This document shows positions 1 through 8,422 of a DNA stretch of 14,798 nt, one piece after another. The notes beneath the pieces were generated by a model. The model was given only the letters and a program-made list of their open reading frames with translations. It did no database searches and had not been told where the DNA came from. Both the position numbers and the translations under genes were made by a program. Position 1 is the first letter of the stretch, and each line of letters opens with the position of its first letter. The stretch lies in contig JAOXYB010030521.1 in assembly GCA_028565635.1 (NCBI GenBank), forward strand, positions 1 to 14,798, read 5' to 3'. Origin of the DNA: Phoronis ovalis (taxonomy: Eukaryota; Phoronida; Phoronidae).

Positions 1-110
1 ATACGTAGAATTACACTACCACCACAATACTACAATTGTACTAACAAAGCTCTGTTTGTATGCTGATACTGATACTTACAAATAGCGTCAAAAGTAAACT
101 TTCTTTGCAG

Positions 111-390
111 TATATACGAACACCAAATTGAGGGAGAATTTATTCTTTACAAAAATACAGAGCTGCCTTTTGAAGTACACGCTTTCTACAAACAGTGCAA
201 CAGTTACGCTACGTGTAATTGCGCCGTTGCTGTTCAGTCTGCCACGGATGTTATTGTAATCGATGCGTGTGGATATTTTGAAAAAAATCATAAAAAGAAT
301 CAATTGCGTGTACTTCAGAACAGTTGCGGTGACCAGATGGCTAAACATGGAACACGTTTTATGATACGTAATGATGGTCACGAATATGAG
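111..390 (+). CDS. Gene 1 exon a: VWD domain, N-terminal half
   Basis: The acceptor ttctttgcag precedes base 111 and the donor gtaact follows base 390. The first base completes a split codon, then 93 codons run open. It reads YEHQIEGEFILYKNTELPFE and then a CNSYATCNCAVAVQSATD-type core, typical of the beta strands of a VWD domain. It corresponds to two separate exons in gene 2 (11775-11838 and 12083-12292); here they are fused at 174/175 with no intron. Confidence 0.9.
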
Positions 391-3300
391 GTAACTGTTG
401 AGGTATAACATGAAACCGTTGTGCAATAAAACTGTACATGGATTTTGCCTTTTTAAATGCAGATTTCATGCATATGTTTTTCTAAATACTTCTTAGTCTG
501 AGAGCACGATATCTGTATTAATATTTTATTGTTTTGTTACAATTATAATTTATATGAAAGCTCATTAATTTCTTTGTTTATTGTAAACAGATCCGCATGC
601 CCACAGGAACAGTAGTTAAGGTATCAGTTCATCCGCCATGGATGAATGTTTGGATCACTCCATCAGCATTAGATATTGGTAAAACAGAGGGCCTGTGCGG
701 TTATTTTGACTTGCAATGTGATGACAACGACTTGCGAACGAGGCAGGGAAAAAGGGTGCCATTTTACCATAGTGCAAATCGTGAATGTGTAACAGATGGC
801 CATGGAAAATTGCATTATGATATTGATGCTCACTTTAAAGAATTTTCAAAATCGTGGAGGTATCTAATTACATTACATATCATGGCTATAGTTAATATTT
901 GTAGAAAATCACATGTAGTGTGCAAGAAATAATAATAAATGATGTTGAGCGGAATATGTTTGGCATTTTTACATTTTTCTTACATATATAGATGTAAGTA
1001 AATTAGAAATGTCATTAAAGAACATAATAATTATGTACATATCGCTATTAATATTACTCAACAGTAAATTAATTAATTACAAATTAAAGTGGCAAATTGC
1101 GTGATGTTGTAGGTATTTTGAAATATATGTTACACTCTGGTTTTTAGGGTAATTAACCCCAAGCAAACGCTATATTCGGGGTCTCCAGGAGGCATTATTA
1201 ACACAATTACAAAGGAACTTCTGTTCTATAATCACCAAACATATTGTCAATGTCAAGGATCGGATATCGAATGCGGTCCACTGTATCAAGTACAGTTATG
1301 TGAACCCACGATACTTGATGGGAAGGACCAAACAATGCGCCATTTTGAAAAATGTCGACGTAAACGAGACACATCATTTCATGACTTTGTTGAAGATTCA
1401 GAGAACATTGTTTTCACCTATAATGCATCATTCCAACCTGAAGTAAGTTAACTATATTATATGTATTTCATTACACTTTCTGTACAATGTATCTGCAACA
1501 TTTTAAACACGCAAGCACTATTGGTCATTTTTGAGACAATTCCGACACTTGTTCCTTCATAAACGCGTAACAACTTTGAGTCATAAAAAAATATAAATGT
1601 CACTTTCGTCATTCTTGAGTTTTGTATCATTTGTTTCATCTACAGTCGAGGATATGGCCTACTCCAAATGGTTGGACACGAGATACAGCAATAACGTTCT
1701 GCAAAGATTATGTTTTAAACACATCGTTAGCGGCGTCTTGTCAGGAGGTTCCAAATGTGGATTTTGATGACAAAGTAAAGTCCTGCGTGCAAGACATCAA
1801 GGTTTGGAAGTCATACAACAGTGTTATACCCTGACTAGCTTGATCATATCAATTATTTCAACAACGGTACTAACATTTATCTGTGACACATTGAGTTATA
1901 GTTTCACTTTCACATATATTGACCTCTACTTGTCATCCGCCATATTTTATCCATTTACAATCATAAAGTATATTTTTATGTGTTTTAAACCGAAAACGTT
2001 TCTGTCGCAGAAAATTTGCCTTAATTCAACGTTACATTATATATGAATAGCAATAATAAAAACAGTTTTTTCCTACGTTAGTTACTGTGTTTTTTCATGT
2101 TAATTTTGCATATAGTTGTCCGATACTACATCATGGGCTAAAACGGCGCTTCAATCAGTGATGCAACAATGTATGATGGAGCTCCAGAGAAACACCAGCT
2201 TGTGGGAGCCAGAACAAACAAATGCGACTTTAAATGGGACGAACTTTGAATTTACCACAAATGAGACAATGTGGAACGAAACCATGAAACCTCCGCCAGC
2301 TCCAAAATTTAGATTCCCTACATTTGTAACAAATAATATGTGTCCTAACGATTGCAGTAACCATGGACAATGTAATCAAGGTAAAAGAAAGAACTTTAAA
2401 AAATCAGTTTTGTTGTACCACTTTGGCGATTGCTTTGATTTTTTACTGAAAACAAATTGCGCTCGAAATGTATTTTAAATGACCAATATGACGATTTAAA
2501 TGTTTCAGGTTTATGTGAATGCGACGACGATTACCTTGGAAGCGATTGCTCTGTCGAGAAGAGTAAGCCTCCTGAAGTTAATTACATTCCTCAAGACGGG
2601 CTCTGTGATATTCGACGTCGACCATGCGAAGCTAGTCCCATATTTGGAGACAAGTTTATCGATTCTAAGAACTTATCGTGTCACCTGGATTACCTTAAGG
2701 TTATTCTTAAGACAGATCGTTGTGAATTCAGAAATATGTGTTCCATGAACTGTTTATTTAGTTGTTTGCTTTAAAAAAGAAGTATTGCACATTTTAGAAG
2801 TTATATGCAGTAAGTTAAAGTTTGTAATTGCGCCGTTATTTAAGTGTTTGATTCTTTTATCGAGATTGCACAGTAAATATAAAAACGCAGTTTACATTAT
2901 TGCCACTTTTGAGTGTTGTACTAACCAGTGCATAAGCTAGCTGCACTTACTTCAACTAGTTTTATAATAACTATTATATGCATTATATGTCCGAATTTTT
3001 TAGCTAGAAATTAATAAGACAGCCACTGCTACTGGAGAGAAAGCTAAACTTAAAGCAGAATTTGAAAACTTTGCTGAAGTATTCTGTCGTTTGCCAAAGT
3101 CTCGTGTTCGGCGAAGCATCGCTAAGGAAACCAAGGGAATTCCAGCCTCAGGTTTCCTTATTGGAGTCAGCAATGATGGACTTCTAGTCAGTCAGAAATT
3201 GATGTTTATATTATTTGACTCTGTCTGTGTACAATGTAACGCATCAGGGTATTGCATCAAAAAGGTGAACAGAATAAAAAACAAGTTGCAAGTAGTGGCA

Positions 3301-4907
3301 TTTCGATAGTATATTACTACCTTCCACGAAATAAACAGTGTCTTTGTGGACGTTAGTAATGCTATAATAACGTCAATTTTAAGGGAACTTATTTTATATA
3401 TTTGTTTAATTACCATCCGTATGGTTGAATTGCCATACTATATACACTTCTCGTAGGAGATTTTTGGATGTATGCCTTCTTCAGTATGATAAATGATATC
3501 ATGTTGTTTAGGTAATGCATTTTGGTCAACTGCGCAGAGCAGCATATATGTTAAGAACATGCTTTCTGGATAAATATTTTGCAAATATTTCGTGTCGATT
3601 CAGTCGAGTTCAAAACGGAAAAAGCATATATTGTATCAGTTTTTTATATGTGAGAAGAAGGTGAAATTGCATTCATTTATATATGTAGGTAAATTCTTGC
3701 CTTATTGATGGATTTTGCTTCGGTCCTGGAGAAAGGAATCCTGGTAATTTCTGCCAACTGTGCTCGTCTAACAACCAATATGCTTGGTCCCAAGACATCA
3801 TAAGTAAGTACATATGAAATTGTACATTGTTATTGTAATTTACATACTGAAGACATCATAATTTAAGTAAGTGCATATGGCATTTGACATTGCTAGTGTA
3901 ATTTACATACTGAAGATTTCATTGTACTTGCAACTGCACTTGAGAAATATTCAGATTCTTCGCTAAAAGATCAGAAGTTCGATATTTTTTATCACAAGTC
4001 ATGTTAAAAAAATCTTTCATTATTGCTTTATTATGGTATCGTCTTTACTAAATCTTTTTAAAATGTGCTAATCTTTAACATGTGTTTAGGTTACAAGTGT
4101 AATCCTACTGTGGTTCCTCCAATAGCAATCAGTACTTTTACACAGGAAGATATTAAGATTTCTTCTACACCACCGATTGATGGTGCAACTTCTAGTTACA
4201 AGCCACTAGAAACTTCAAAGACTTCCGATCCTGAAGTAAATACACCGACGTCTGGAAGTTCTGCCAGTCTTGTAGGGCGAAAGTCGGATGATTTGATAAG
4301 TCTTGAGGCGTGGCATATTGCCTTGATTGTAGCAATTGTGGTTATTATGGGTGCTGGACTGGTAGCCTCCCTGGTTTTCTTCTGTTACAGAAAGAAGCAG
4401 GGGTTATTTTTTTATGTCTTTAAACTTGTGTAATATGTATTGTGACCAGTAAATAGTGTATTAGTCTCGGCGTATAGGTGGCTAAGAAGCCTCTAAATCT
4501 GATCGATGAACATTTTTCGTTTGAACCAGTATCAGTTCATGGCTTAGAGTCCTACATAATTCTTTAGTGGTGTGCACAAGAGTGTAATTACCAATTAAAT
4601 TGTAAAACAAAAACATATTTATGAAAAGCTTTTAAACTTATAATCTGGGATTACAACTACAATAACCCCAATTATATTCCGAAAATATATGACGTCACGT
4701 CAATATTTGGCGTTGCACAACGCAAGTTTAAATTTTCTCGGCACCACAGTAAACACCATTACTAAAAAAAACATACCATGCACTACCGACATGACACGCT
4801 CTCTAAGATTTCCAGACGTGACTTTAATTTTACTTTGTCTTTGCAGGTTTGTTTTGAAGTCTTCTGGAACTGACTTTCCGATGGAGCTCAAGAAGACAAA
4901 CGCTTAA
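111..4907 (+). CDS. Gene 1: VWDE-like type I membrane protein (VWD-EGF-IPT-like-TM), 5' partial, 10 exons
   Basis: Joined exons 111-390, 591-859, 1148-1442, 1646-1801, 2116-2380, 2509-2699, 3004-3264, 3689-3803, 4090-4402 and 4847-4907 give an unbroken frame of 734 residues plus stop; the 5' part lies outside the window. Domain order (numbering from codon 112-114): VWD C-terminal two-thirds (1 to about 130, with GLCG at 127), Cys-rich segment, furin-type RRKR (253-256), WPTPNG segment (from about 285), N-glycan-rich linker, EGF (409-435, spacing C-3-C-5-C-4-C-1-C-8-C), IPT-like segment (about 440-515), RVRR (519-522), Cys-rich segment (to about 613), Ser/Thr/Pro-rich stalk (620-680), TM helix (686-710) followed by RKK, and a tail of about 24 residues. 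Seen: frame, motifs, splice sites. Known of the family: extracellular adhesion or matrix proteins. Inferred: plasma-membrane protein with a proteolytically processed ectodomain. Gene 2 downstream is its tandem paralogue. Least certain parts are the last exon and the two GTTATT donors. Confidence 0.88.
591..859 (+). CDS. Gene 1 exon b: VWD domain, C-terminal half with GLCG motif
   Basis: Acceptor attgtaaacag, donor gtatct; enters in phase 0 and leaves after two bases of an Arg codon. It starts IRMPTGTVVKVSVHPPWMNV and contains TEGLCGYFD at 684-710, the hallmark turn of VWD domains. It ends in FKEFSKSW, matching YNEFSSSW in gene 2. Confidence 0.92.
1148..1442 (+). CDS. Gene 1 exon c: Cys-rich segment and furin-type site RRKR
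   Basis: Acceptor tttttag, donor gtaagt. The first base completes the Arg codon from the previous exon; 98 codons follow. A YCQCQGSDIEC cluster is followed by CRRKRDTS, in which RRKR (1356-1367) fits the R-X-K/R-R proprotein convertase consensus. Gene 2 has REKRDTS at the same place. Confidence 0.9.
1646..1801 (+). CDS. Gene 1 exon d: WPTPNG segment
   Basis: Acceptor ttcatctacag, donor gtttgg, phase 0 at both ends, 52 codons. It reads SRIWPTPNGWTRDTA and has three Cys. The gene 2 counterpart (13989-14135, 49 codons) starts VRTWPTPNGHTELTA and has the same Cys order, which supports the limits. Confidence 0.9.
1802..2115 (+). other. Gene 1 intron d/e (314 bp)
   Basis: AT-rich intron between a gtttgg donor and a tgcatatag acceptor. 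An open frame at 1804-2046 is very hydrophobic, low in complexity and has no paralogous counterpart, so I take it as chance. Nothing else is seen. Confidence 0.8.
2116..2380 (+). CDS. Gene 1 exon e: helical segment, N-glycan-rich insert, start of EGF
   Basis: Acceptor tgcatatag, donor gtaaaag, phase 0 in, one base over at the end. It opens with LSDTTSWAKTALQSV (KSDNTSWSYIVSES in gene 2). Five N-X-S/T sequons follow (Asn codons at 2191, 2221, 2233, 2260, 2275). The exon ends with the first half of an EGF domain, CPNDCSNHGQC. It is 75 bp longer than its paralogue, nearly all in the sequon-rich part. Confidence 0.9.
2509..2699 (+). CDS. Gene 1 exon f: end of EGF and IPT-like segment
   Basis: Acceptor atgtttcag, donor gttatt (weak). 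It completes the EGF (LCECDDDYLGSDC) and continues into PPEVNYIPQDGLCD...KFIDSKNLSCHLDYLK. The paralogous exon at 14577-14767 is also exactly 191 bp and ends NLTCHSEELR before a good gtaact donor, so the weak donor here is trustworthy. Confidence 0.9.
2700..3003 (+). other. Gene 1 intron f/g (304 bp)
   Basis: AT-rich intron starting with the weak donor gttatt and ending gaatttttag. I see no exon-like stretch or repeat in it. Confidence 0.8.
3004..3264 (+). CDS. Gene 1 exon g: coiled/IPT-end segment with RVRR, then Cys-rich start
   Basis: Acceptor gaatttttag, donor gtgaac, phase 0 at both ends, 87 codons. An Ala/Lys/Glu-rich stretch leads to FAEVFCRLP, then SRVRRS (RVRR at 3103-3114, a minimal furin consensus), a hydrophobic stretch SGFLIGVSNDGLLVS and CVQCNASGYC. 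The gene 2 counterpart lies outside the window. Confidence 0.87.
3265..3688 (+). other. Gene 1 intron g/h (424 bp) with an in-frame open stretch at 3512-3649
   Basis: Most of the intron is AT-rich and featureless. At 3512-3649, 46 codons are open in phase 0, preceded by atgttgtttag and followed by gtgaga, so they look like a symmetric cassette exon. The remaining 39 bp before exon h would be too short for a normal intron, so it is not included in the gene model. Confidence 0.6.
3689..3803 (+). CDS. Gene 1 exon h: Cys-rich segment
   Basis: Acceptor ttatatatgtag, donor gtaagt, phase 0 in and one base over at the end. It encodes NSCLIDGFCFGPGERNPGNF followed by a CQLC pair and YAWS, a compact Cys-rich motif continuing from CVQCNASGYC of the previous exon. 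The donor region is duplicated just downstream in the intron. Confidence 0.87.
3792..3912 (+). repeat. Imperfect tandem duplication (58 + 63 bp) covering the exon h donor
   Basis: Copy 1 is 3792-3849 and copy 2 is 3850-3912. Both start aagacatcataa, contain the donor core aagtaagt and end taatttacatactg. Copy 2 differs by substitutions and a few inserted bases. The last 12 coding bases of exon h and its splice donor are therefore repeated inside the intron. Confidence 0.85.
4090..4402 (+). CDS. Gene 1 exon i: Ser/Thr/Pro-rich stalk and transmembrane helix
   Basis: The acceptor acatgtgtttag joins phase-correctly to the previous exon (A+GT gives Ser). About 60 residues rich in Ser, Thr and Pro suggest an O-glycosylated stalk. 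From Trp (4311) there are 25 hydrophobic residues (HIALIVAIVVIMGAGLV...) ending FFCYRKK, a stop-transfer signal with cytosolic C-terminus. The favoured donor is CAGGG|GTTATT at 4403. If this intron is retained, the frame ends at 4431-4433 with a short hydrophobic tail. Confidence 0.85.
4403..4846 (+). other. Gene 1 intron i/j (444 bp)
   Basis: Runs from donor gttatt to acceptor ctttgtctttgcag. Its first part is open in the exon i frame for nine more codons before TAA, so intron retention would give a different short tail. A 29-codon open stretch after tatag (4478 on) is out of phase with exon i and was not used. Confidence 0.6.
4847..4907 (+). CDS. Gene 1 exon j: last coding exon, cytoplasmic tail
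   Basis: The strong polypyrimidine acceptor ttactttgtctttgcag ends at 4846. Spliced to 4402 it keeps the frame (GG+G gives Gly) and encodes FVLKSSGTDFPMELKKTNA before TAA at 4905-4907. Basis: acceptor quality and phase only; there is no paralogue in the window to compare. The alternative is read-through of exon i to 4433. Confidence 0.65.
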
Positions 4908-5084
4908 AACATGTGCCTTCGAAATAATTTCATTCCATTTTAAAAATTGTGTATTTCGGTTTTATTCCCTTTCTTAAAGCGACTTTGATAATCGTTTAAA
5001 CAGTTGCTATCTGTTTTATTGCTACCCTTTATTAACATCAGCAATTACTAGTACTCAAACATGATTTAAAAAGTATAGCATGTT

Positions 5085-5090
5085 AATAAA
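5085..5090 (+). terminator. Candidate poly(A) signal of gene 1
   Basis: This is the first AATAAA after the stop at 4905-4907, about 180 bp into the presumed 3' UTR. Further AATAAA copies at about 5173 and 5385 are alternatives. In DNA this AT-rich the hexamer also occurs by chance. Confidence 0.4.
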
Positions 5091-5750
5091 GAGCTTATAT
5101 TTGAAACTGTTTCGTCAACAGCAATAATGATTTTAAAATTTCTATGCAGCTTAGTTCATTAAATTCTTAGTAAATAAATTAATTTGCGGTTCATGAAACT
5201 TACATATATAATTATAAATTAGTTCCATCGATATCGTTATGTCGTGTAACACGTGGTACATAAAACGAACATCTATAACAACAAATGTGTTAAATGATAA
5301 TTCGACTTGGTTTACTAACAGTTGTAATATAAATTGCTATGTTTATGTAATTTTAACACGTTGCACATGGGGAAATATTCTTACAATAAATATTAACAAG
5401 AATGTTTAAGATTTATGAAACCTTTTTTTGCCAGTTTGAACAAGGCAGACTTTGGGAACTTCCGGCTTTTTAATAGTTCGACTTATTTAGTTTAAATGCT
5501 TTTTGTAATGCAAATATTTTATGCTTAAAGTAATAAAGCAAATTTACAATTAAAGCAAGTTTATTCAATTCGCTTCATTTCAGACTATAATTAAATTTGT
5601 TGCGTAATTTTAAACCTTAAAAAGGCAAGAAAAATGTTTGAAATTATCAACTATTTCCCCCGAGATGAGTGAAAAGTTGGAGGAAGCTAGAAGCTGACAT
5701 TGGACGTGATCACAAAACTATATGAATTTATTTTATTGTCAGTGTTATAT

Positions 5751-5810
5751 GTGTCAAAGATATAATGACGTGTCAAAGATATATAATGTGTCAAATGATA
5801 TAATTGACAC
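5751..5810 (+). repeat. Three degenerate 18-19 bp tandem copies ending in an inverted repeat
   Basis: Copies start with gtgtcaaa at 5751, 5770 and 5788 and continue with gatataat variants. The last copy and its flank form GTGTCAA (5788-5794) and TTGACAC (5804-5810), inverted arms of 7 bp with a 9-bp loop. Function unknown. Confidence 0.75.
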
Positions 5811-6110
5811 CCAGCCCTATTTGGACTTATAAGATACTATGGAGTTGAATATGTACATTTTTGGTAGTCTACCATCATCTATGCTATTTCAAAACATGTA
5901 CTTTATATTTACTCATAGTAACATCAAGAACTGTTTCAAAAACATAGAGTGTACATATATCAACATAATTAAAGATTGACAATCAACAATTATATTATTT
6001 TTTCAAGAATGATCAGATTGTTGGTCAGAGAAATTGAGGCCGTAATATATCACATTACTCAGCGTGAAAACACAATTTTCGTGAAAGTGGCCTGCAAAAT
6101 GACGCTCGCC

Positions 6111-6170
6111 GGCGATTATTAATTTATTTTAGTTGCAAGAGGGGCAATTATTAGAGAGGGCGATTACTGA
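6111..6170 (+). repeat. Cluster of three GGCRATTA-type motifs, possible transposon remnant
   Basis: ggcgattatta at 6111, ggcaattatta at 6143 and ggcgattactg at 6159 lie within 60 bp. Similar GGCGATTATT motifs are, to my recollection, found near the ends of some DNA transposons in invertebrates. No transposase or paired terminal repeat is visible here. Confidence 0.25.
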
Positions 6171-6807
6171 AACGGACGACACAAAGTAATGCTTTTCAAC
6201 AACTGAAAATAAAAACAGTATCCAATACCGTTTTATAATACGCTCTGTTGCAACACGTAGTGTTAGACATTGTTGACATTCTGCTATTAGCAGCATGTAG
6301 TTATTTACATTCAGCTGGAATTACAGAAATCTGTAAGACGTCATCGGTAAGCTATTGTTTCCATAATGTTGCTGCGCAATTACACCAGATGGCACTTGCT
6401 TATGTTCATTGCCGGAGTGAATATAAGCAATCGGATAATAAATTCCAATAGTCAAACCAGTAGATGCATTCTTTTTGCGCCTCTACGTGTAGTAGACAAT
6501 TATTATATACCGAAATATGTTTGAATATAATTTCTTATACGAACAGTTCTTTTACACTACTATTGGTTATTATATTACTAATAAGTAATAACATTGTCCC
6601 TAATTCTGTATGACGCTCTTCTGAATTACAGAAAAAAACTCTTAACTCATAAACAATGGGGGAAATGCTTCTGGACCGGGTACCCTATATACTTGAGTTA
6701 TTAAATTAAAGCATGTAGTGACAAGTAGTAGGTATTAAAACTAACTTAATCGTATTATTATCAGTATGTAGTACGCGCAAGACTGAAGCCGCAGTCTGTT
6801 ATTAACC

Positions 6808-6984
6808 ATGGCATCATCAGTTTGTTTGTTTTTCACAATATGCTATTTGTATACAGTTGTTGGAACCATCCATCTCAATCCCAAATGTGCAAAGAGCGCA
6901 CGGAAAAATTATTGCTCTGCCACAAAATGCTGCATGCTGGGAAAGTTTGGGTTCGCAATCAGTGGTTTCATCAAGTGTATGTAA
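6808..6984 (+). CDS. Possible small secreted Cys-rich protein (58 codons) or first exon of one
   Basis: ATG at 6808 lies in a strong start context (aaccATGG). The N-terminus MASSVCLFFTICYLYTVVG looks like a signal peptide with cleavage after Gly19. The remaining 39 residues hold five Cys (27, 36, 41, 42, 57, including a CC pair) and several Lys/Arg. TAA is at 6982-6984. Just before it, AAGT|GTATGT is a plausible splice donor, so this could instead be exon 1 of a longer gene; no convincing second exon was found. An AATAAA lies downstream at 7268. No family is recognised. Alternatives: chance open frame or a decayed gene copy. Confidence 0.35.
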   Translation: MASSVCLFFTICYLYTVVGTIHLNPKCAKSARKNYCSATKCCMLGKFGFAISGFIKCM

Positions 6985-7994
6985 ATAGTCTATATTCATC
7001 ATTAGAATCGTTGCTAACAGCCAGCAGGCTTGGTTGTGGGGGCAGGCAATATAAAGTGAGATGACACTGAAGCTCCAAGAATACCTTCATGTTGTCGTAT
7101 AGTGACCTGTTGTGAAATATAAAACGAACCGACTGTATTGGAAAAAGCACCCTATTGAATACGTCAAACGTTTTGAAGAGTTCCTAGTTTGCTAATCGCA
7201 AGCCAATATGTTTAGGAAAGCAACACAAATACAAATGAAAGAAATATAGATGGTGTATTGTTGTGAATAATAAATGCAGCTATCTAGCGAATAATACATG
7301 TTACTGTCTAGCACGGGTTTTCAAAAAAATATAAACTACATGTATGCATATCGCCACTGAATTGTTTTTGAAATAAGCAGTCAGATCGATGCACAGAGTG
7401 ACACGAAATTAATATGACACACCTGTATGTACCATAAATTACTCTAAAGGTAACGATACACTTCATATGAAATGTTATACAAATAAAATTGACATTTATT
7501 TCAGTTAATAGAAAATGCCGTTTTAGCAACCATGGAGTCCTAGACGCTCGGAATGGGTGATTGTAATATTTTGCTCATAAGTGTTTTTCTCCTTTAGTTC
7601 TAACAGAAATCGCAGCACCAAAAGCGCAAATAGTGCACTTACTTTATGGGACCGTACAAACAGTATTTACCAAATATTACGCTCCTTGACATGAAACGAC
7701 ATTCTTAGCACTTTGTACCAAAAATAGAAGTCCAGCTGCTCATAATAATAATATAAGTGTAGGCGTACATTTGAAATAGTAGGAGCCAGGTCCTTTGGAT
7801 CTTGGAAAGGTTGGTGGGAAATTATCTATATGTATAATAGAATTTATACTTTAATAAGAAGGCCCTTTTTATTTTGTTTTTAAAGAATTGTAGTCCTCTC
7901 ATCCATAATGAAACAAGCACTGACACATTACGATAGAACTTTGAGTGGATCGAATTGTGCAAATTTGCTAAAGGAGAGGTAAGTACACGTGTAC
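6985..7994. other. Intergenic spacer (1.0 kb) before the retroelement fragment
   Basis: No supported gene. It contains an AATAAA at 7268-7273 that could serve the small open frame upstream. Reverse-strand open frames here (for example 7308-7529) have no recognisable domain. The 5' limit of the retroelement cannot be fixed; homology becomes visible only near 7995. Confidence 0.6.
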
Positions 7995-8422
7995 ATGAGA
8001 AAGTTATCTTATAGTAGACAAAGCAACGTCACGTCTATGCTCCACGAACTGAAATGGCAATCCTTGCAGAAGCGCAGAACCATCGCCACACTATCTATGA
8101 TGTACAAAATTCTCAACTCTGAAATCGCTATCCCGCTGCCTGAATACATTGTGACATCTAGTATCTCTACAAGAGGAAATAGTAGAAGGTTTCAACAACT
8201 ACAGTGCTCTACAGGTACCTATAGACACAGCTTCTTCCCCAGAACGATCATCAATTGGAATAGATTGCCAGAGAAGTGTGTAGCTACTCTATCTTTGGAG
8301 TCATTCAAATCCACACTGCGTAAATTTTAACTAGCCTGGCATCTTGTGGCAATGTGCCACGGTTTTATTCAACATTAGCGTGATGTCCCTGGACCTTGCT
8401 AATTAAAGAGTAGAAGTAGAAA
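7995..8422 (+). mobile_element. CR1-like non-LTR retrotransposon, 3' fragment (end of reverse transcriptase ORF and 3' UTR)
   Basis: Frame 7995-8330 encodes about 111 residues with the pattern that closes the reverse-transcriptase ORF of CR1-type elements: SNVTSMLHELKWQSLQKRR, MMYKI, a TRGNSRRFQQL stretch, then SFFPRTIINWNRLP and a final LESFKSTLRKF before TAA. A short 3' UTR follows, ending in the small repeat agtagaagtagaa near 8422. The upstream stop at 7980 and the lack of recognisable reverse-transcriptase core upstream show a 5'-truncated, dead copy. Clade assignment to CR1 is from motif memory; a related LINE clade is possible. Confidence 0.8.

Larger units (their letters stand above)
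4908..6807. other. Gene 1 3' UTR and intergenic spacer (1.9 kb)
   Basis: AT-rich DNA with many stops in all frames. It holds the candidate poly(A) signals, a short tandem/inverted repeat at 5751-5810 and a small cluster of GGCRATTA-type motifs at 6111-6170. The open frame at 6248-6451 has no ATG, domain or composition that would support it. Confidence 0.7.

Noticed and set aside
88-426. 112-codon reverse-strand open frame
   Set aside because: It is antisense to the VWD exon of gene 1, whose forward frame has clear VWD motifs and splice sites; the reverse product has no recognisable feature.
1804-2046. 80-codon forward open frame, very hydrophobic
   Set aside because: Lies inside intron d/e just past the donor; AT-rich Phe/Ile/Tyr-heavy composition and no counterpart in gene 2.
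4478-4566. 29 open codons after tatag (VAKKPLNLIDEH...) as a cytoplasmic tail exon
   Set aside because: Attractive composition, but its phase does not fit the exon i donor and the implied intron would be about 50-75 bp; the acceptor at 4846 fits in phase and is much stronger.
6248-6451. 67-codon forward open frame in the spacer
   Set aside because: No ATG start, no domain, no splice support; likely chance.
7923-7979. Open stretch before the reverse-transcriptase frame as part of the element ORF
   Set aside because: Ends in TAA in a different frame and does not show the motifs expected just ahead of the C-terminal part, so the element boundary was not extended.
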